From contig JAHZHF010000122.1 in assembly GCA_019420405.1 (NCBI GenBank), forward strand, positions 1 through 8,724: 8,724 nucleotides of DNA, given 5' to 3'. This DNA comes from Clostridiales bacterium (GTDB lineage Bacteria; Bacillota; Clostridia; Lachnospirales; Lachnospiraceae). A program made the translations under genes and the position numbers. Shown here in pieces: positions 6,369 to 8,724 of this stretch (its first letter is position 1; each line of letters begins with the position of its first letter). The notes beneath the pieces are model-generated. The model was not told the DNA's origin. It ran no database searches and saw only the letters and a list, made by a program, of their open reading frames with translations.

Positions 6369-6560
6369 AGCGCTGTGCGCTCCGGTTCGGATGCGTCCCC
6401 CTGCTTCTCCGTCCCCACTCGCGTCTCCCCGCCATGCAAGCTCGTCTCAGGGCTTCCGCCCTTCCTCTCGCTTCGGGCTGTGCGCCCTATGCACCTTGCG
6501 AATCAGCCTCAGGCTCGTGCTCTGCACGTTCCTGTGTCTGCTTCTCAAGCTGCGCATGGC
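6369..6560 (-). repeat. GC-rich multi-hairpin element upstream of ftsE
   Basis: This stretch fills most of the 250-bp gap between the CdaR-like gene and ftsE. GCCATGC (6431-6437) pairs with GCATGGC (6554-6560), and AGCT (6439-6442) with AGCT (6548-6551) continues the stem after a small bulge. Inside lie short-loop hairpins: AGGGC/GCCCT (6449-6462), GGGC/GCCC (6475-6487), AGCC/GGCT (6505-6515) and CGTGC/GCACG (6516-6528). Beyond the closing stem, towards ftsE, are AGCGC/GCGCT (6369-6381) and TCCG/CGGA (6381-6391). No T-run follows, so it is not a simple terminator. No protein with recognisable features is encoded. It could be a dispersed intergenic repeat or a structured 5' leader; the function is unknown. 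Confidence 0.65.
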
Positions 6561-6570
6561 TTGACAGGGA

Positions 6571-7662
6571 TTAATATTCTAACGATTCCATGTATTTCAT
6601 GTATTTTACTACCATCAGCGCGATCTTGAAGGTGATGGCATCCTCGAACACACGGAGATCCAGGCCTGTGCTCTTCTGGAGCTTATCCAGCCTGTATACA
6701 AGAGTATTCCTGTGAATATAAAGCTGCCTGGACGTCTCTGATACATTGAGACTGTTTTCAAAAAACTTGTTAATGGTCGTCAATGTCTCCTCATCAAATT
6801 CGTCCGGAGATTTCCCCTCGAAAATCTCTTTGATAAACATCCGGCACAGCGGAAGCGGAAGCTGATAGATCAGACGCCCGATTCCGAGAGTGGTAAATGC
6901 CACGATATCTTTCTCATCAAAAAAGATCTTGCCTACGTCAAGAGCCAGCTTCGCCTCTTTATAAGACTTGGAAACTTCCTTAATATCGCCTACGATGGTT
7001 CCGTATGCGATGCGGATGCGCTCTTCCTCTCCCTCGCTGTGGAGCGTATCATACATCTCCTTCGCCATCTTCTCTAGTTCCCTGTTGCCGTCCTTGTCCG
7101 CAAGTTCCTTGACAACGATGATATTCTTCTCATCAACAGCGGTCACAAAGTCTTTTGATTTTCCGCCCAGAAGTGCTCTTACATTCTCAAGCGCAGCATT
7201 ATCCTTTTCGTGGGATGTCTCAATAATAAAGATAACACGTTTTACTTCTGTGTCAATATGTAATTTTTTTGCACGGTTATAAATATCCACCAGGAGCAGA
7301 TTGTCAAGCAGAAGATTTTTGATAAAATTATCCTTGTCAAATCTTTCCTTATATGCGACCAGGAGGCTCTGGATCTGGAACGCCGCAATCTTGCCGAGCA
7401 TGTACACATCCTCCGTATCTCCATCTGCCAGAAGAACATATTCCAGCCTCTGTTCGTCAAAAATCTTAAAGAACTGGCACCCCTGGATCACCTGGCTGTC
7501 CGCCGGAGATTCTACAAATGCCAGGACGGCGTCGCCCCGGTCCTGCGCGCTCTCAAACGTAGCTGCCAGTTCCTTTCCTTCTGTATCCAGCACGCAGAAA
7601 TCAACTCTTGAAATTCCTTTTAGTCCTTCGATCGTATTTTGAAGTATCTGATTTGAAATCAT
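6571..7662 (-). CDS. PucR/CdaR-family transcriptional regulator
   Basis: This is a predicted DNA-binding regulator. The C-terminal helix-turn-helix (about 300-350, with LNVSETSRQLYIHRNTLVYR and a downstream RLDKLQ helix) is the PucR/CdaR type. Ahead of it is a CdaR GGDEF-like middle domain (about 140-270), with a sensor-like N-terminal region (1-100; ISNQILQNTIEGLKGISRVD, then CVLDTEGKELAATF). The 363-aa length is usual for the family. Family members sense small molecules such as sugar diacids, but nothing here shows the ligand. GGAGG precedes the ATG at good spacing; the stop is TAA. The strong terminator at 7773-7814 insulates it from the gene before it. A weak -10-like sequence (around 7752-7760) and a 17-bp element near the start (7694-7710) are candidate control sites. 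Because ftsE follows without a clear terminator, it may affect the cell-wall block. The target genes are inference. Confidence 0.88.
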   Translation of the reverse strand: MISNQILQNTIEGLKGISRVDFCVLDTEGKELAATFESAQDRGDAVLAFVESPADSQVIQGCQFFKIFDEQRLEYVLLADGDTEDVYMLGKIAAFQIQSLLVAYKERFDKDNFIKNLLLDNLLLVDIYNRAKKLHIDTEVKRVIFIIETSHEKDNAALENVRALLGGKSKDFVTAVDEKNIIVVKELADKDGNRELEKMAKEMYDTLHSEGEEERIRIAYGTIVGDIKEVSKSYKEAKLALDVGKIFFDEKDIVAFTTLGIGRLIYQLPLPLCRMFIKEIFEGKSPDEFDEETLTTINKFFENSLNVSETSRQLYIHRNTLVYRLDKLQKSTGLDLRVFEDAITFKIALMVVKYMKYMESLEY

Positions 7663-7693
7663 GGCTTTACCTCCACTCCTCCTGATTCATCCA

Positions 7694-7710
7694 TGTACAT
7701 TTTTCACAAA
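7694..7710 (-). repeat. 17-bp repeat, copy proximal to the CdaR-like gene
   Basis: On the minus strand this reads TTTGTGAAAAATGTACA. It differs at one position from the copy at 7848-7864. It lies 32 bp before the start codon of the CdaR-like gene, in a suitable place for an operator or leader element. It is an imperfect palindrome with TGT...ACA ends. The role is not known. Confidence 0.5.
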
Positions 7711-7772
7711 TTTTGTTCCCCCCGAAAAATGCACCATTCGCCTATTCTTGTTCTATATTAATGCAAAACATC

Positions 7773-7814
7773 AAAAAAAGAAAGAGGAAATACACTTTTT
7801 TTATGCATTTCCTC
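7773..7814 (-). terminator. Intrinsic terminator after the WecG/TagA-like gene
   Basis: On the minus strand GAGGAAATGCAT (7803-7814) pairs with GTGTATTTCCTC (7784-7795) across a 7-nt A-rich loop, allowing two G-U pairs. It is followed by TTTCTTTTTTTG. It begins 26 bp after the TAA stop and separates this gene from the CdaR-like regulator. Confidence 0.93.
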
Positions 7815-7840
7815 AAATATTTTACAAAAATTTCATATTT

Positions 7841-8569
7841 TTATCTCTGTACATTGTTCACAAAAGGAGGGCAAACCTTCAAGCAGCCCCGGATTTCCGC
7901 CAGATTCTTCTCTTTCCCGGCCTGTCTTAAAAACATCTTTTTTAATACAAAGCGTTTCATTCTTGCAAATATTCCGCCGTTTCCGGCATCCTCCTCCGAT
8001 ACCGGCCCGCAGCCCAGCCACAGTTTCGTACAGAGGAGCGCCCGGCTCCTTCCGATAAACTCTTCCTGGTACGGTGATCCCAGAGCAGAAAGCACACAGT
8101 CCGCCTCCGCCCCGTTGATATCATTGATAATCTTTTCCTCGCCGCTGCCGTCCTGATCCAGCAGGCCGCTTCCTGCCACACGGAGCCCGCGGCTGTATCT
8201 TCTGGTAATATTTTCCAGTCTGTCAAGCTGCTCCTCTGTTCCGGCCAGAAGAAACACCTTCTTCCGGTTTTTCTGAAGATACTTCATAAACAGCCTGAAA
8301 AACGTACCGTTCTCTGTTTCCTTTAGCCTCACGCGGTCATTGACTTCTGCTGCCTTCAATATATCTGCCTCTCCCGGCAGCACGATCTCAAGCTGCTCCG
8401 TCAATGCTTTCCACCCTTCGTCATCCCGCCCGCGCATCAGATCATCCATAGAAAGCATCTCGATCGTATCAACCAAGTCGTCCTCCATGAACTGCATGAC
8501 CCGGATCATAATCTCTTTCGCGGTGAGACAGTCCATCTCGATTCCCAGAACATTGATCTTCTCTGTCAT
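7841..8569 (-). CDS. WecG/TagA/CpsF-family glycosyltransferase, divergent, probably inactive site
   Basis: Members of this family move N-acetylmannosamine-type sugars from a UDP donor to a lipid-linked acceptor in wall-polymer or antigen synthesis at the membrane. Family features include the start INVLGIEMDCLTAKE (5-19), the nucleotide-binding segment KVFLLAGTEEQLDRL, GLRVAGSG, and INGAEADCVLSALGSPYQEE. The C-terminal tail is basic, with ARMKRFVLKKMFLRQ, as expected for membrane contact. The 242-aa length is normal. The conserved PDG motif, whose Asp is the proposed catalytic base in TagA, is replaced by Pro65-Gly66-Glu67, and the usual Thr-x-Asn segment reads MLSMD (38-42). I infer a lost or altered reaction. 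AGGTGATG precedes the ATG at suitable spacing. It is a single-gene unit with its own promoter and terminator. Confidence 0.82.
   Translation of the reverse strand: MTEKINVLGIEMDCLTAKEIMIRVMQFMEDDLVDTIEMLSMDDLMRGRDDEGWKALTEQLEIVLPGEADILKAAEVNDRVRLKETENGTFFRLFMKYLQKNRKKVFLLAGTEEQLDRLENITRRYSRGLRVAGSGLLDQDGSGEEKIINDINGAEADCVLSALGSPYQEEFIGRSRALLCTKLWLGCGPVSEEDAGNGGIFARMKRFVLKKMFLRQAGKEKNLAEIRGCLKVCPPFVNNVQR
7848..7864 (-). repeat. 17-bp repeat, copy inside the 3' end of the glycosyltransferase gene
   Basis: On the minus strand this reads TTTGTGAACAATGTACA and matches the copy at 7694-7710 at 16 of 17 positions. It lies within the last codons of the WecG/TagA-like gene, just before its stop, so it is both coding and a possible second control site for the regulator gene beyond the terminator. 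Confidence 0.5.
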
Positions 8570-8602
8570 AACTACATCACCTATTGTCTCCCCAATTGTA
8601 TA

Positions 8603-8631
8603 ATTTTATCAAAGATGCAGTTTTTTGTAAA
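8603..8631 (-). promoter_or_regulatory. Promoter of the WecG/TagA-like gene
   Basis: On the minus strand the -35 is TTTACA (8626-8631), the -10 is TAAAAT (8603-8608), and the spacer is 17 bp. A TG precedes the -10 by one base (TGATAAAAT). The predicted start is near 8596, giving a leader of about 27 nt that contains the AGGTGATG ribosome binding site. Confidence 0.75.
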
Positions 8632-8640
8632 GAAGTCAAG

Positions 8641-8665
8641 AGCTGTTTTCGAAGACATTCCAGCT
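8641..8665 (-). repeat. Inverted repeat upstream of the promoter
   Basis: AGCTG (8641-8645) and CAGCT (8661-8665) flank a second near-palindrome, GTTTTCGAAGAC (8645-8656). It sits just upstream of the -35 at 8626-8631, where an activator site could be. No known operator is recognised. Confidence 0.35.
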
Positions 8666-8689
8666 ATTTAGTTCATTAACTCCCGTATG

Positions 8690-8712
8690 AAAAACGTCCG
8701 AAAACAGGGACG
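8690..8712 (-). terminator. Possible weak terminator of an upstream gene outside the window
   Basis: On the minus strand CGTCC (8708-8712) pairs with GGACG (8695-8699) across an 8-nt loop and is followed by TTTTT (8690-8694). The stem is only 5 bp, so this is a weak call. It would fit the end of a transcript entering from beyond the window edge. Confidence 0.4.
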
Positions 8713-8724
8713 ATTCTCAAACGT

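Noticed and set aside
6375..6629. 84-aa plus-strand open frame in the gap before ftsE
   Set aside because: It lies in the multi-hairpin element and runs into the regulator gene in antisense; no ribosome binding site or similarity is visible.

Overview
The window looks like the chromosome of a Firmicute of the class Clostridia, most likely family Lachnospiraceae. The grounds are the moderate GC content, strong AGGAGG-type ribosome binding sites, a T-box leader, a non-discriminating archaeal-type AspRS, and the gene set CdaR-like regulator / ftsE / ftsX / coiled-coil M23 peptidase / S41 peptidase. Every gene I can support lies on the minus strand, so biological order runs from high to low coordinates. 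I could not name the species from the sequence.

Layout in transcription order: (i) a promoter at about 8603-8631 drives a short WecG/TagA/CpsF-type glycosyltransferase relative (7841-8569) that lacks the usual catalytic residues and is followed by a strong terminator (7773-7814). (ii) A PucR/CdaR-type regulator (6571-7662) follows. (iii) Next comes a 250-bp gap (6320-6570) filled by a GC-rich multi-hairpin element. (iv) The cell-wall block is ftsE (5633-6319) and ftsX (4693-5643), which overlap, then a secreted PcsB/EnvC-like M23 hydrolase (3522-4682) whose ribosome binding site touches the ftsX stop. A terminator-like hairpin (3445-3474) separates this from a membrane-anchored S41 carboxy-terminal processing peptidase (2104-3405). 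(v) A promoter (2008-2036) and a long T-box leader (about 1442-1950) precede aspS (67-1398). Positions 1-66 hold only the spacer downstream of aspS.

FtsE (ATPase) and FtsX (membrane protein) are expected to form the ABC-type complex that switches on a periplasmic or surface peptidoglycan hydrolase at division. The adjacent coiled-coil M23 protein, with all metal and catalytic residues intact, is the obvious partner, and the CtpB-like protease may process envelope proteins. The T-box/aspS unit belongs to tRNA-dependent asparagine synthesis: the leader has an Asn codon (AAC) where the specifier should be, and the enzyme carries the residues typical of AspRS that charges both tRNA-Asp and tRNA-Asn.

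The most unusual material is non-coding. The T-box leader carries a roughly 280-nt insertion made of three modules whose hairpin arms show compensatory base changes. The 5' region of ftsE carries a compound structure with a long-range closing stem and several short-loop hairpins. A 17-bp sequence is repeated (16/17) on both sides of the glycosyltransferase terminator, upstream of the CdaR-like gene. I found no CRISPR array, transposase, tRNA or rRNA.
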